NCBI GenBank assembly: GCA_020632755.1
Contig: JACKEY010000011.1
Coordinates: 1 to 64,000, forward strand
Length of the DNA: 64,000 nucleotides
Direction: 5' to 3'
Source of the DNA: Alphaproteobacteria bacterium
GTDB lineage: Bacteria > Myxococcota_A > UBA796 > UBA2385
The notes beneath the pieces are model-generated. The model saw only the letters and a program-made list of their open reading frames with translations. It had not been told where the DNA came from and searched no databases. The position numbers and the translations under genes are program-made. The first letter of the stretch is position 1; each line of letters begins with the position of its first letter. This document shows, in pieces, positions 16,923 through 25,219 of the stretch.

Positions 16923-17315
16923 CTAGTGCACCCCCTCGACCTCCCAGCCCTCGTAGGTGCCGCCCCAGGCGCCCGCGACGGCCTCGAGCTCGAGCCGCCG
17001 CGCGTGCACGTGGGCCTCGCTCAGGACGACCTCCTCGACGGCATCGACCTCGGCCTCGCCCTCGCCCTCCTCGGCCGTGGCCTCGGCCTGCAGGGCCCGC
17101 GTCGACAGGTGCACGGCGACCGCCTCCGCCGCGAGGGGGTCGGGCAGGTGCAGGTGGTGCACCAGCAAGATGCGCTGGCCCATGCGGTCCTGGTGGGCCG
17201 CGAGCGCGGCCTGGTCCGGATCCTCGACCGGCGGCGGCGGCGGCGGTGGACCGCGCATGCCCAGATCGCAGGCCAGCAGGAGCAGCGCCAGCAGGAGCGA
17301 CGGCAGCAGGCTCAT
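16923..17315 (-). CDS. Small acidic lipoprotein
   Basis: A 130-residue lipoprotein. MSLLPSLLLALLLLAC supplies a 16-residue type II signal peptide ending in the lipobox Cys, followed by a PPPPPPP linker and a helical domain rich in Ala, Glu and His. Its ATG overlaps the stop of the upstream carboxypeptidase gene (ATGA), so the two are co-transcribed and probably coupled. No domain is recognised. The shared operon suggests a cell-envelope accessory to the peptidase, which is inference. Confidence 0.6.
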   Translation of the reverse strand: MSLLPSLLLALLLLACDLGMRGPPPPPPPVEDPDQAALAAHQDRMGQRILLVHHLHLPDPLAAEAVAVHLSTRALQAEATAEEGEGEAEVDAVEEVVLSEAHVHARRLELEAVAGAWGGTYEGWEVEGVH

Positions 17316-18403
17316 GGCGCGCCCCACGGCTCGGGCTCGCCGGTGCGGACGGCCCAGGCCTGGGTCCACGCCACGTTGCGCAGGGCGCCCACACCGAGCG
17401 CCACATGGCGTGCGGGCCGCGCGGGGTTGTACCAGCGGAAGTAGTCGCCGAAGTCGCCGGGCCCGCGGATGCCGCTGCGGGTGAGCTCGGTGAGCACCGA
17501 CAGCGTGCCGTAGGTGCCGTAGAGGTGGTCGATCTCCATGCCGTGACCGCGGAAGAAGAAGGCCCACCGCGACAGCTGCATGGGCTTGTAGGCGTGCGCC
17601 CCCTGGCCGGCCTGCATGGCGGTGCCCAGCGCGAGCAGCCGCCCCCAGTCGTCGGGCCGCTCGGTGCGGCCCGTCCACGGCAGGAAGTGGTAGCCGCCGA
17701 AGGCGTGCAGGCTGACGGCCACGTCGAAGCCGCGCTGCCCGAGCCGATCGACGGCCTGGGACTCGGGCTGGGACAGCGGTCCCGGGCTGACCGCGTAGCG
17801 GCCGGGGATGATCGCCTTCCAGATGGCGCGGGCCTCGCGGTGGACCGCGAAGTCGCGGTTCAGGTCGATCTGCGGGGCGTTGCCGCGGCGGTAGACGTCG
17901 CGGCGACCCTCCAGCAGGTCGGCCTCGACCTTGGCCCGGCCGTCGGGATTGAGCACGGGCACGACGACGATCTCGACGCCGCGTGGGGGGCGGGCGGCGA
18001 CTTCCTGCAGGAAGGCCAGCGCGACCTCGGTGCTGATCCACTCCAGCGCGTGGATGTTCGCCATCACCAGCAGCGAGCGCTCGACCGGCGCCGACGGGTC
18101 GGCGACGCGGAAGGCCCAGATCGGCCGGCCCTCGACGGTGGTGCCGACGCGCTCGGGGGTCACGCGGCCGGGCCAGCGGGCCACCAGCTCGGCGAGCTCG
18201 GCGTGGACCTCGGCGGCGAAGTGGTAGGGCTCGGCGGCGTCGGTCCCGCGCCAGGCGTCGAGGGCGTCGCGCTGCAGTGACGCGGCGTACTTCCGGTAGC
18301 CCTGCGGGTCTTGGAGCGTGATCGCCGGGGTCGGGACGACCGGGGCGGGGACCGGCTCGGGTGGCGCCGCCAGCGCGGCCTGCAGCAGCAGGGGGAGGAG
18401 CAT
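17312..18403 (-). CDS. Secreted M14 family zinc carboxypeptidase
   Basis: A 363-residue exported protein: MLLPLLLQAALAAPPEP resembles a signal peptide cleaved after Ala. The M14 zinc site is clear: HxxE in NIHALEWIS (His and Glu ligands) and a downstream His in VSLHAFGGY. The substrate-binding Arg lies in DLNRDF and the catalytic Glu in VLTELTRSG. The family removes C-terminal residues from peptides or cleaves peptidoglycan amide bonds. ATG 18403 is preceded by TAAGGC (18411-18416, minus strand) ending 7 bases upstream, so the transcript may be leaderless. It overlaps the following lipoprotein gene by 4 bp. Confidence 0.88.
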   Translation of the reverse strand: MLLPLLLQAALAAPPEPVPAPVVPTPAITLQDPQGYRKYAASLQRDALDAWRGTDAAEPYHFAAEVHAELAELVARWPGRVTPERVGTTVEGRPIWAFRVADPSAPVERSLLVMANIHALEWISTEVALAFLQEVAARPPRGVEIVVVPVLNPDGRAKVEADLLEGRRDVYRRGNAPQIDLNRDFAVHREARAIWKAIIPGRYAVSPGPLSQPESQAVDRLGQRGFDVAVSLHAFGGYHFLPWTGRTERPDDWGRLLALGTAMQAGQGAHAYKPMQLSRWAFFFRGHGMEIDHLYGTYGTLSVLTELTRSGIRGPGDFGDYFRWYNPARPARHVALGVGALRNVAWTQAWAVRTGEPEPWGAP

Positions 18404-18480
18404 GCTGCCCGCCTTAGCCAACGGGATGCCGCCGTGGTTCCCGGGGAGCGACCGGGCTGCGCGGCGAGCCGGGCGGCGGC

Positions 18481-19062
18481 TCAGACCCAGACCCACCGCA
18501 GCAGCGACCAGCTCGGGCGTCGGCGGTGCACCCGCTCGAGGTGGTCCTGCCACTGCCAGACCAGGGTGCAGAACCCGTCGTGGTCGTAGATCCAGGCGTG
18601 CCGCTCGTGCAGCCGCGGGGTCGGCGGCGGGTCGCCGTCGAACTCCCGGGGCAGGGCGTCCTGCAGCGGCAGCAGGCTGCACTCGAGCGACAGGATGTGC
18701 GTGATGAGCGCGGCGTCGTAGACGACCTGGGCGTCGCCGACCGGCGCGGGCCCCCGACCGCAGGTGCAGCCCTCGCCGTCCGGGGCCTCCCAGAACAGGT
18801 GGGACAGCCAGCGGTCGATCGCGGCGCGGTCGTCGGGCGCCACGTGCTTGCGCGCGCAGCACCAGGCGAATTCGCCGGCCAGGTTGGCGGTCCACTTCTG
18901 GTTGTCGCCCAGGACCGAGCCGATCTCCTCGAGCCAGGGCCGGGCGGCTTCCTGCACCACCATCTCCTGATCGAGGGCGCCCCACTCGAGCAGGCGCTCC
19001 ATGGTCGGCACGCCGGGGGTGCGGGCCGGGTCGAAGGCGAAGAAGTGCGCGGTGACGCCCAT
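18481..19062 (-). CDS. Uncharacterised cytoplasmic protein
   Basis: A 193-residue soluble protein starting MGVTAHFFAFDPART; no family is recognised with confidence. It contains Trp-rich segments (GEFAWCCARKH, HLFWEAPDGEGCTCG, WVWV at the end) and a Cys-x-Cys, but no known catalytic motif. The ATG at 19062 is the only Met early in the reading frame after a stretch that reads as 5' flank. TACGCT (19069-19074, minus strand) ends 6 bases upstream, as at other leaderless genes here. The 20 bases before and including the start nearly match those of the DUF2786 gene at 19841. Confidence 0.6.
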   Translation of the reverse strand: MGVTAHFFAFDPARTPGVPTMERLLEWGALDQEMVVQEAARPWLEEIGSVLGDNQKWTANLAGEFAWCCARKHVAPDDRAAIDRWLSHLFWEAPDGEGCTCGRGPAPVGDAQVVYDAALITHILSLECSLLPLQDALPREFDGDPPPTPRLHERHAWIYDHDGFCTLVWQWQDHLERVHRRRPSWSLLRWVWV

Positions 19063-19115
19063 GCCGGGAGCGTAGCCCTCTCCCACGACCCACGGAGCGC
19101 GCGACACCGCCCCGA

Positions 19116-19841
19116 TCACTCCGGCAGCGGCATGCTCGCGCCGGCCTTGCGCCCGGCCTCCAGGCCGTCCAGCCGCACGGTGATCCCCCGCCCCTTCTTC
19201 AGGTGCAGCTCCTCCTCGGCGAACCGGTCCACCGCCTCGCCCCGGGCCGCCAGGGCGCCGTCCATGCGGGCCAGGGCGGTCTGCCGCCCGTCGTCGGGTC
19301 CCTGGGCCTGCGCCTCGATCAGCGCGGCGCGCTCCTCCTCCTGCACGGCCCGCAGCCGGGTCACGACCGCGTCAGCGGCGCCGATCCGGAAGGACTCGTG
19401 CCAGTCCCGGTCCTGGCTCTGCCCGCCGGGCAGCGTGCCGTGGGTGGCCGACAACCACTCCAGCCGCTTCACCAGCCAGTCCCACAGGGCGTGCACGGCG
19501 TCCTGATCATCCCGGTGACCGGCCACGCACAGCAGCTGGCGGCGGCGCCCCAGCGACACGGTGTAGGCGCGACAGCCGTTGGCGTCGGCCAGGCCGGCGG
19601 CCAGCACGGCCTTCCACTTGCGGATCTTGCGGGCGTCCTCGAGGGGGCGATCGCGGCCGTCGTCGACCTCGGCGGCGGCCTGCTCTTCGGCCGCGGCCCG
19701 GTCGAGCAGGGCCTGCAGGCGATGGCGGGTGATGAGCGCCTGGGCGGCGGCGGCGGCGGCGGCGGCCTCGTGCACGTTGGGCGAGGTCGCCAGTGCCAGC
19801 AGTTTGCGGACGCGGTCGAGGAGCTTGTCGGACGCGGTCAT
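19116..19841 (-). CDS. DUF2786 domain protein
   Basis: A 241-residue protein whose N-terminus (TASDKLLDRVRKLLALATSPNVHEAAAAAAAAQALITRHRL) matches the DUF2786 pattern: a short helical domain with KLLALA and a conserved hEAxxAAxxAxxLxxxHxl segment. A metal-protease-like or DNA-transaction context has been proposed for some relatives, but function is unknown. The C-terminal two thirds are helical and charged. TACGCT ends 6 bases before the ATG, suggesting a leaderless mRNA. It is divergent from the lipoprotein gene at 19932. Confidence 0.75.
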   Translation of the reverse strand: MTASDKLLDRVRKLLALATSPNVHEAAAAAAAAQALITRHRLQALLDRAAAEEQAAAEVDDGRDRPLEDARKIRKWKAVLAAGLADANGCRAYTVSLGRRRQLLCVAGHRDDQDAVHALWDWLVKRLEWLSATHGTLPGGQSQDRDWHESFRIGAADAVVTRLRAVQEEERAALIEAQAQGPDDGRQTALARMDGALAARGEAVDRFAEEELHLKKGRGITVRLDGLEAGRKAGASMPLPE

Positions 19842-19931
19842 GCCGGCAGCGTAGCCCTCGCCTGCGACAAGCGAGGACCACGGGCGGGTTGCCAGCCCGG
19901 TACCCTCCTCCTGCAGAGCCCTGGAGTCCCC

Positions 19932-20753
19932 ATGACCCGCCGCTTCCTCCCCCTGCTCGCCGCCGGCGCCCTCGTCCCCCTGACCGGCTGCTTCGACCAG
20001 CCGCTGACCTGGGCCGAGGTCCAGGAAGCGCTGCGCCAGTCGCAGCACACGGCGCGCATCGACGCCTTCACCGGCCAGGTCGTCGAGATCTCCACCGACT
20101 TCACGCTGGGCCAGGCCGCCCAGGACGCGGCCGAGGAGCTGCGCAGCTTCCTGGAGAGCCAGGTGCCCTGCTCGACGGTGACCCGGGACGGGCTGTCCGT
20201 GTCGATGGACTTCGGCACCCTCGACGACCAGTGCGTCTACAACGGCCGGACCTACGCCGGCGTCACGACCATCACCCTGGTCGAGGTGGGCGAGGGCAGC
20301 GCCGTCGTGCAGCACGACTGGGACGGCATGACCGACGGCGAGGTCGTCATGGACGGCGGCGCCACGGTGACCTGGGACGCCGACGCCGGCACCCGGACCG
20401 TCGTGCACGAGATCGACTGGACCATCGACGGCGAGCAGTACACCGGCAGCGGCGACCGCACCCAGGCGCTGCTGGACCCCTCGGCCGGCCTGAAGGGCGG
20501 CATCCGCATCGAGGGCAGCCGCGAGTGGGAAGGCCCCGCGGGCCTGTGGACCCTGGACATCGCCGGCGTCGAGGCGCGGCCCCAGGACCCGGTGCCCCAG
20601 GCCGGCGTGTACACGCTGCTCACGCCGAACGACAAGACGGCGACCCTGACCTTCCGCCGCATCGACGACGACACCATCGAGGTCGTGCTGGCCGGTGGTC
20701 GCCAGGACCACGTCTGGCACGTCACCGCCCTCGGCGCGGAGTACCAGGACTGA
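19932..20753 (+). CDS. Lipoprotein of unknown function upstream of the XPB operon
   Basis: A 273-residue lipoprotein. MTRRFLPLLAAGALVPLTGC is a classical type II signal with Arg-Arg and lipobox LTGC. The mature part is beta-rich, with repeated GEVVMDGGATVTWDADAG-like strands, and no recognised domain. Translation begins at ATG 19932 with GGAG in the GGAGTCCCC context. TACCCT near 19899 is a possible -10 with a short leader. It ends 15 bp before the helicase gene, so the helicase may be read partly from this transcript despite the unrelated cellular location. Confidence 0.65.
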   Translation: MTRRFLPLLAAGALVPLTGCFDQPLTWAEVQEALRQSQHTARIDAFTGQVVEISTDFTLGQAAQDAAEELRSFLESQVPCSTVTRDGLSVSMDFGTLDDQCVYNGRTYAGVTTITLVEVGEGSAVVQHDWDGMTDGEVVMDGGATVTWDADAGTRTVVHEIDWTIDGEQYTGSGDRTQALLDPSAGLKGGIRIEGSREWEGPAGLWTLDIAGVEARPQDPVPQAGVYTLLTPNDKTATLTFRRIDDDTIEVVLAGGRQDHVWHVTALGAEYQD

Positions 20754-20768
20754 TTACCGCGGGGTCCC

Positions 20769-22151
20769 ATGTGGACCCTGCGCTTCCACGGCGGGACCCT
20801 GGTCGTCGAGGGCGCCCGCACCGACCAGCTGCCGCCCGGCTTCATCCCCGATGACCGGATCGGGCACCCCCGCGGCCCGGCCTGGCGCTACGCCGAGGTC
20901 GTGCTGAGCGCCCGCCGCGCGGGCATCCCCTTCCAGGACGACGCCCGCGCCTGGCCCGTCGACGAGCCGCTGGCCGCGCTCACCGGCCGCGTGCCGCGCC
21001 CCTACCAGGCCGAAGCGCTGGCCGCCTGGCGGGCCGCCGGACGTCGCGGCACCGTCGTGCTGCCGACGGGGGCGGGCAAGACCTTCGTCGCCGAGCTGTG
21101 CATGGCCGACACCGGGCGCGCGACCCTGGTGCTGGCGCCCACCCTGGACCTGGTCGGGCAGTGGCACGCCCGGCTGACGGCCAGCTTCGGCGGGCCGGTC
21201 GGCATGCTGGGCGGCGGCCACCACGAGCTGCAGCGGCTGACCGTCAGCACCTACGACAGCGCCTGGCGGCACCTGCCCCGGTATGGCGACCGCTTCGGGC
21301 TCATCGTCTTCGACGAGGTCCACCACCTGCCGGCCCCCGGCTACCTGGAAGCCGCCCAGGCCGCGCTCGCACCCTTCCGGCTGGGCCTGACGGCGACGCT
21401 GGAGCGCGAGGACGGCCGCGAGGGCGTGCTGGACGAGGTGCTGGGCCCGGTCGTCTACCGCAAGGAGATCACCGAGCTGTCGGGCGACTTCCTGGCCGAG
21501 TACCGCACGGAGCGCATCGAGGTCCGGCTGGGCCCGGCCGAGCAGGCCGCCTACGACGAGGCCCGCCAGACCTTCACCACCTTCGTCGCCAGCCGCGCCA
21601 TCCGGCTGGGCGGCCCCGGCGGCTGGCAGAGCTTCCTGCGCGAGGCCGCCCGCAGCAAGGACGGCCGCGCCGCCTTCCAGGCCTACCAGCAGTACAAGCG
21701 CATCGCGCACGGCACCGGCCGCAAGCTCGACGTGCTGCAGACCCTGCTCGACCGCGAGTGGGGCCGCCGGCTCATCGTCTTCACCCACGACAACGCCACG
21801 GCCTACAAGATCAGCCGCCAGTGGCTGCTGCCCTGCATCAGCCACCAGACCGACGTCAAGGAACGCCGCGCCATCCTGGACGCCTTCGAGGCCGGTGAGC
21901 TGCCCGCCCTGGTGACCAGCCGGGTGCTCAACGAAGGCGTGGACCTGCCCGCCGCGGAAGTCGCCATCGTGCTGTCGGGCACCGGCACGGTCCGCGAGCA
22001 CGTGCAGCGGCTGGGCCGCATCCTGCGCCCCGGCAAGGGCAGCGACGGCCAGGAGAAGCAGGCCGTGCTCTACGAGATCATCGCCGCGGGCACGTCCGAG
22101 GAGCAGACCTCGGCCCGGCGCCGGCGCCACGACGCCTACCGGGAGTCCTGA
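20769..22151 (+). CDS. XPB-type superfamily 2 DNA helicase
   Basis: A 460-residue SF2 helicase of the XPB/Rad25 group, which opens DNA during repair. Motifs run in order: Walker A LPTGAGKT (Lys104), Walker B DEVH (Asp182), TAT, then a LERED segment matching the RED motif that distinguishes XPB proteins, and motif VI QRLGRILRPGKG near the C-terminus. The N-terminal region (about 1-75) would correspond to the damage-recognition part. Its stop overlaps the start of the Bax1/DUF790 gene (TGATG), the same pairing as in archaeal XPB-Bax1 complexes. It is near the length of archaeal XPB and lacks the eukaryotic extensions. Confidence in the family is high. Confidence 0.9.
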   Translation: MWTLRFHGGTLVVEGARTDQLPPGFIPDDRIGHPRGPAWRYAEVVLSARRAGIPFQDDARAWPVDEPLAALTGRVPRPYQAEALAAWRAAGRRGTVVLPTGAGKTFVAELCMADTGRATLVLAPTLDLVGQWHARLTASFGGPVGMLGGGHHELQRLTVSTYDSAWRHLPRYGDRFGLIVFDEVHHLPAPGYLEAAQAALAPFRLGLTATLEREDGREGVLDEVLGPVVYRKEITELSGDFLAEYRTERIEVRLGPAEQAAYDEARQTFTTFVASRAIRLGGPGGWQSFLREAARSKDGRAAFQAYQQYKRIAHGTGRKLDVLQTLLDREWGRRLIVFTHDNATAYKISRQWLLPCISHQTDVKERRAILDAFEAGELPALVTSRVLNEGVDLPAAEVAIVLSGTGTVREHVQRLGRILRPGKGSDGQEKQAVLYEIIAAGTSEEQTSARRRRHDAYRES

Positions 22152-23383
22152 TGCTCACCGCCGACCTGCTGCGCGTGCGTGTGAAGGGCCCCGAGCTGTT
22201 CGTGGGCTTCGTCGATCCCGGCAAGGCGCGGCTGCAGGAGCGCGCCGACGACGTCGCCACCCTGTTCGGGCAGGCGGCGGCCGAGACCTGGACCCGCGGC
22301 GAGCTGACCGACGCCATGCGCGAGCTCGAGGGCGTCGACACCGACCACAAGCTGGTCCGCGGCCTGGCCAAGGTCATGCTCGACCGCACCGAGCTGGACA
22401 CCGTGTCCGACCTGGACCCGCAGGAGGTGCGGCGCCGCGTGTTCACCCTCGCGGCGGCCCGCGGCCCCCTGGCGCGCCAGGCCGGCCCCGCCGATCGCAC
22501 CGTCGCCGCCGACATCTTCGCCGCCGTCGGCGCCGAGCTCGGCCACGCCCCGGACCAGGTGGCTGCGGCCCTGTACGCCGATCTCAAGGACGAGCAACGC
22601 ATCGTCAGCTGCCGCCAGCTGACCCCCGACAAGCTGCTGCACCGCTACAACGTCGCCCTGTTCCAGTCCGTGCTGCTCAAGGCCACCTGGATGAAGGTGC
22701 GGCTGGTCGCGCCGTCCCCCAAGCGCATCGCCCAGCTGCTGCGCTTCGCGCGCTTCCACGAGCTGATGTACCGGATCGAGGCTGTCGCCGGCGGCGCCGC
22801 CGTGCTCGTGCACCTCGACGGCCCCGAGTCCCTGCTGCGGCAGTCGACCCGCTACGGCCTGCAGCTGGCCTGCTTCTTCCCGGCCGTGCTGCTCCAGGAC
22901 GGCGACTGGACGCTGCAGGCCGAGGTGCTGTGGGGCCGGTCGCGCAAGGTCCGCAAGACCCTGTCGCTGACCCACGAAGCGGGCCTGGTCAGCCACTACC
23001 GGGACACGGGCGTCTGGAAGTCGCGCACCGAGCAGTGGTTCGAGGAGCGGTGGGGCGAGGAACAGGACGGCTGGCGCATCTCGCCCGGGCGCCTGCAGCC
23101 CATCGACGGCCAGCAGGTCATCGTGCCCGCCTACCGCTTCGAGAAGGGCGGCCGCGTCGGCCACCTCGACATCGTCGGCTACTGGCGCAAGGGCTACCTC
23201 GAAGAGCGGCTGGCCCGCACGCCGCCCGACGTGGTCCTGGCGGTCAGCCGCAAGCTGTGCGGCGACAAGTCGGGGCTGCCGGCCGGGCTGCGGGACCGGG
23301 TGATCGACTTCGCGGAGATCATCCCCACCGGCAAGGTCGTGGAGCGGCTCGAGGCCGTGGCCCGGCGGCCGAGGGCGCCGTGA
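22151..23383 (+). CDS. DUF790 / Bax1-like nuclease partner of XPB
   Basis: A 410-residue DUF790 protein, the family of archaeal Bax1, a nuclease that binds XPB and cuts DNA at bubbles. The N-terminus begins MLTADLLRVRVKGPELFVGFVDP, with the early L-x-x-R pattern of the family. The C-terminal part has a PD-(D/E)xK-like arrangement around VGHLDIVGYWRKGYLEERL, preceded by VPAYRFEKGG. The start overlaps the helicase stop by one base and the end overlaps the next gene (GTGA), so three proteins are made from one mRNA. Assignment rests on sequence pattern and context. Confidence 0.8.
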   Translation: MLTADLLRVRVKGPELFVGFVDPGKARLQERADDVATLFGQAAAETWTRGELTDAMRELEGVDTDHKLVRGLAKVMLDRTELDTVSDLDPQEVRRRVFTLAAARGPLARQAGPADRTVAADIFAAVGAELGHAPDQVAAALYADLKDEQRIVSCRQLTPDKLLHRYNVALFQSVLLKATWMKVRLVAPSPKRIAQLLRFARFHELMYRIEAVAGGAAVLVHLDGPESLLRQSTRYGLQLACFFPAVLLQDGDWTLQAEVLWGRSRKVRKTLSLTHEAGLVSHYRDTGVWKSRTEQWFEERWGEEQDGWRISPGRLQPIDGQQVIVPAYRFEKGGRVGHLDIVGYWRKGYLEERLARTPPDVVLAVSRKLCGDKSGLPAGLRDRVIDFAEIIPTGKVVERLEAVARRPRAP

Positions 23384-23895
23384 GCCGGATCGGCGCCGGG
23401 CCCTGGGACAGCGAGCAGGTCCAGCACGGCAAGACCCGCAAGGCGCTGGAGCGGCTGGTGGCGCCGGGCACACCGGCAGCCGAGCAGGTGCGCATCGCCC
23501 GCCGGCTCCTGCGCGAGAGCAGCGACCTGGTCGCCTGCATGCTGATGAGCGCCTTCCGCGCCCAGGCCGGCCAGCCCGATCCGCCGCTGTCGCCGCTGCT
23601 GCCGGCCCTGCGCTTCCGGGCGCGCCGCATGCTGGCCGGGCCGAGCCGCCAGCAGGGCCGCGACCACGAAGAGGCCCTGGCGCTGCTGGTCCACGCGCCG
23701 CACCTCAGCGACGTGGTGATGGTCACCGAGCGGCTGTCGCGGAGGGAGGAGCCCGGCTTCGTGCACGCCATCGTGCTGGCCGGGGCGCTCTTGCCCTTCG
23801 ACGAGGCGCTGCGCGGGCGGTTGGAGGAGGTGGCCGCCCGAGGCGACCTGGACCGGGACGAGCGGGCAGCGGTCGAGGCGGCGCTGCGGGGCTGA
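23380..23895 (+). CDS. Third gene of the XPB-Bax1 operon, unknown helical protein
   Basis: A 171-residue protein read from GTG 23380, which overlaps the DUF790 stop by 4 bp. The sequence is almost wholly alpha-helical, with Leu/Ala/Arg-rich repeats of about 35 residues (for example VRIARRLLRESSDLVACMLMSAFRAQAG) that could form HEAT-like or TPR-like hairpins. No catalytic motif is seen and the family is not recognised. Tight coupling to helicase and nuclease genes suggests an adaptor or regulator of that complex, which is inference. Confidence 0.65.
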   Translation: MSRIGAGPWDSEQVQHGKTRKALERLVAPGTPAAEQVRIARRLLRESSDLVACMLMSAFRAQAGQPDPPLSPLLPALRFRARRMLAGPSRQQGRDHEEALALLVHAPHLSDVVMVTERLSRREEPGFVHAIVLAGALLPFDEALRGRLEEVAARGDLDRDERAAVEAALRG

Positions 23896-23925
23896 CGACC
23901 CCCCTCCGCCTCGCTTCGCTCGGCA

Positions 23926-23951
23926 CCTCCCCCCTCGGTCGAGGGGGGAGG
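23926..23951. terminator. Perfect 12-bp stem-loop after the XPB operon
   Basis: CCTCCCCCCTCG (23926-23937) and CGAGGGGGGAGG (23940-23951) are perfect inverted copies separated by two bases. It begins 30 bases after the last stop of the operon. No T-tract follows, so it is a terminator-like hairpin rather than a standard intrinsic terminator; mRNA 3'-end protection is another possibility. Confidence 0.5.
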
Positions 23952-23970
23952 GGGACCTACCCGGCCGGAG

Positions 23971-24265
23971 GGGCTGCCTTCGCCCCTCCCCCCCCCCGGC
24001 GGGAGGTGGCCTGGGCGCAGCCCAGGGTCGGAGGGGGGCCTGCCGCCGAGGGGCGCCCCTCCCCCCGCCCCCGGCGGGGGGCCTGGGCGCAGCCCGGGTC
24101 GGAGGGGGGCCTGCCGCCGATCGCCCCTCCCCCCGCCCCCGGCGGGGGGAGGTGGCCCGGGCGCAGCCCGGGTCGGAGGGGGGCCTGCCGCCGTTCGCCC
24201 CTCCCCCCGCCCCCGGCGGGGGGAGGTGGCCCGGGCGCAGCCCGGGTCGGAGGGGGGCCTGCCAA
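23971..24265. repeat. Tandem array of four ~74-bp GC-rich hairpin units
   Basis: Four units start at about 23981, 24054, 24122 and 24196 (periods 73, 68 and 74 bp; the second lacks a GAGGTG segment). Each holds a long C-run/G-run inverted repeat and a 17-base hairpin of 7-bp arms around GCA: 24010-24026, 24082-24098, 24156-24172 and 24230-24246. Unit 1 has CCTGGGC/GCCCAGG, units 3 and 4 have CCCGGGC/GCCCGGG, and unit 2 is the intermediate with a G-T pair, a compensatory pattern that preserves pairing. No CDS is supported. This covers the gene-free stretch between 23896 and 24294. Confidence 0.8.
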
Positions 24266-24294
24266 CGCCTCCTCCTCCACGCTAGACCCCCACC

Positions 24295-24429
24295 ATGCTC
24301 CTCCTCACCCTCGCGAAGCAGCGCCTCCGCCGGACCCTCGGCCCGCGCGCCCTGCACCTCTCCGAGAAGCTGCTCGCGCGGCTCGGCTTCCCGACGAACG
24401 CGTCGGGCAACAACATGAGCATGCGCTGA
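24295..24429 (+). CDS. Candidate 44-residue small protein, leaderless
   Basis: An ORF of 44 codons reading MLLLTLAKQRLRRTLGPRAL at the start and ending NASGNNMSMR. Every codon third position is G or C apart from none needing A/T, matching neighbouring genes. TAGACC (24283-24288) ends exactly 6 bases before the ATG, the spacing seen at about 16 other starts in the window. The peptide is basic and amphipathic in its first 30 residues, then polar. It sits between the hairpin array and the fatty-acid hydroxylase gene, convergent with the latter. No homologue is recalled. It could be a regulatory micropeptide or a chance ORF. Confidence 0.5.
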   Translation: MLLLTLAKQRLRRTLGPRALHLSEKLLARLGFPTNASGNNMSMR

Positions 24430-24448
24430 CCCCGACGGGGCCTGCCGC

Positions 24449-25102
24449 TCAGGCGCGCTCGGCCTGCTCTCGCCCGGCCGCCTGGGGCCCTGCGGCCTTG
24501 GGCTCGACGGTGCCGAAGACGTAGTCCCACACCCGGGTGCTCACGCCGAACCGGAGCTCCTGGTACTTCTTGTTGTGGTGGTGGCTCATGTGGTGGGCCT
24601 TGAGCCGCAGGAACCACTTCCACTTGATCCTGCTGTGGTGCTGCAGGTAGTGCATGCAGTCGTAGACGCAGTACCCGAACACGAAGCCGCTGAAGAAGGG
24701 CCACATCCAGATGGGGCCCATGGTCAGCCGGAACAGCCCGCCGAACACGACGGCCAGGCCCAGGCTGACGGCCGGCGGCATCACCAGCCGGTAGCGGTCG
24801 AACACCCACTTGTGGTGCACACCGTGCAGGAAGAAGTGGAAGCGCTCGCCCCACGACGTGTCGGGCACCCAGTGGAACAGCGTGCGGTGCAGGCTGTACT
24901 CGGTCAGCGTCCAGGCCACGAAGCCGACGGCCCACAGCCCGAGCGCGACCAGCAGATCGGTGCCGCGCACCATGCCGACGGCGAAGAAGGCCAGGGTCGC
25001 GGGGATCCACAGCAGCGGGACGGACCACCACGGCGTCCGACTGAAGAAGTCGATGAAGTCGCTCTCGAACATCCGGGGCGACTCGTCCGATGCCCTCATC
25101 AT
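24449..25102 (-). CDS. Fatty acid hydroxylase / sterol desaturase superfamily protein
   Basis: A 217-residue integral membrane di-iron oxygenase of the fatty acid hydroxylase superfamily, closest in pattern to sphingolipid fatty acid 2-hydroxylases (FA2H/Scs7). The His clusters are all visible: EYSLHRTLFH, HFFLHGVHHK, YDCMHYLQHH and AHHMSHHH, which would bind two irons on the cytosolic side. About four hydrophobic segments surround them. The ATG pair at 25100-25102 has GGGAGAG about 5 bases upstream; a later Met (MFESDF) is an alternative. The likely role is hydroxylating a fatty acyl chain of membrane lipids. Confidence 0.85.
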   Translation of the reverse strand: MMRASDESPRMFESDFIDFFSRTPWWSVPLLWIPATLAFFAVGMVRGTDLLVALGLWAVGFVAWTLTEYSLHRTLFHWVPDTSWGERFHFFLHGVHHKWVFDRYRLVMPPAVSLGLAVVFGGLFRLTMGPIWMWPFFSGFVFGYCVYDCMHYLQHHSRIKWKWFLRLKAHHMSHHHNKKYQELRFGVSTRVWDYVFGTVEPKAAGPQAAGREQAERA

Positions 25103-25219
25103 GGCGCTCTCCCGGTCATTGCACGCAGATACGTCGACCCCGGTGTCGCCGCAAGTGCGTAGGATCTTTCGCACCGCCCCCTTGGATAGGATGGGCGCTC
25201 CCGCCTTCCCGGTGCCGCC

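Noticed and set aside
23926..23951. Classical intrinsic terminator
   Set aside because: The stem is perfect but no T-tract follows on either strand; kept only as terminator-like.
23971..24265. CRISPR array
   Set aside because: Units are contiguous, without variable spacers, of about 74 bp, and no cas genes are nearby.
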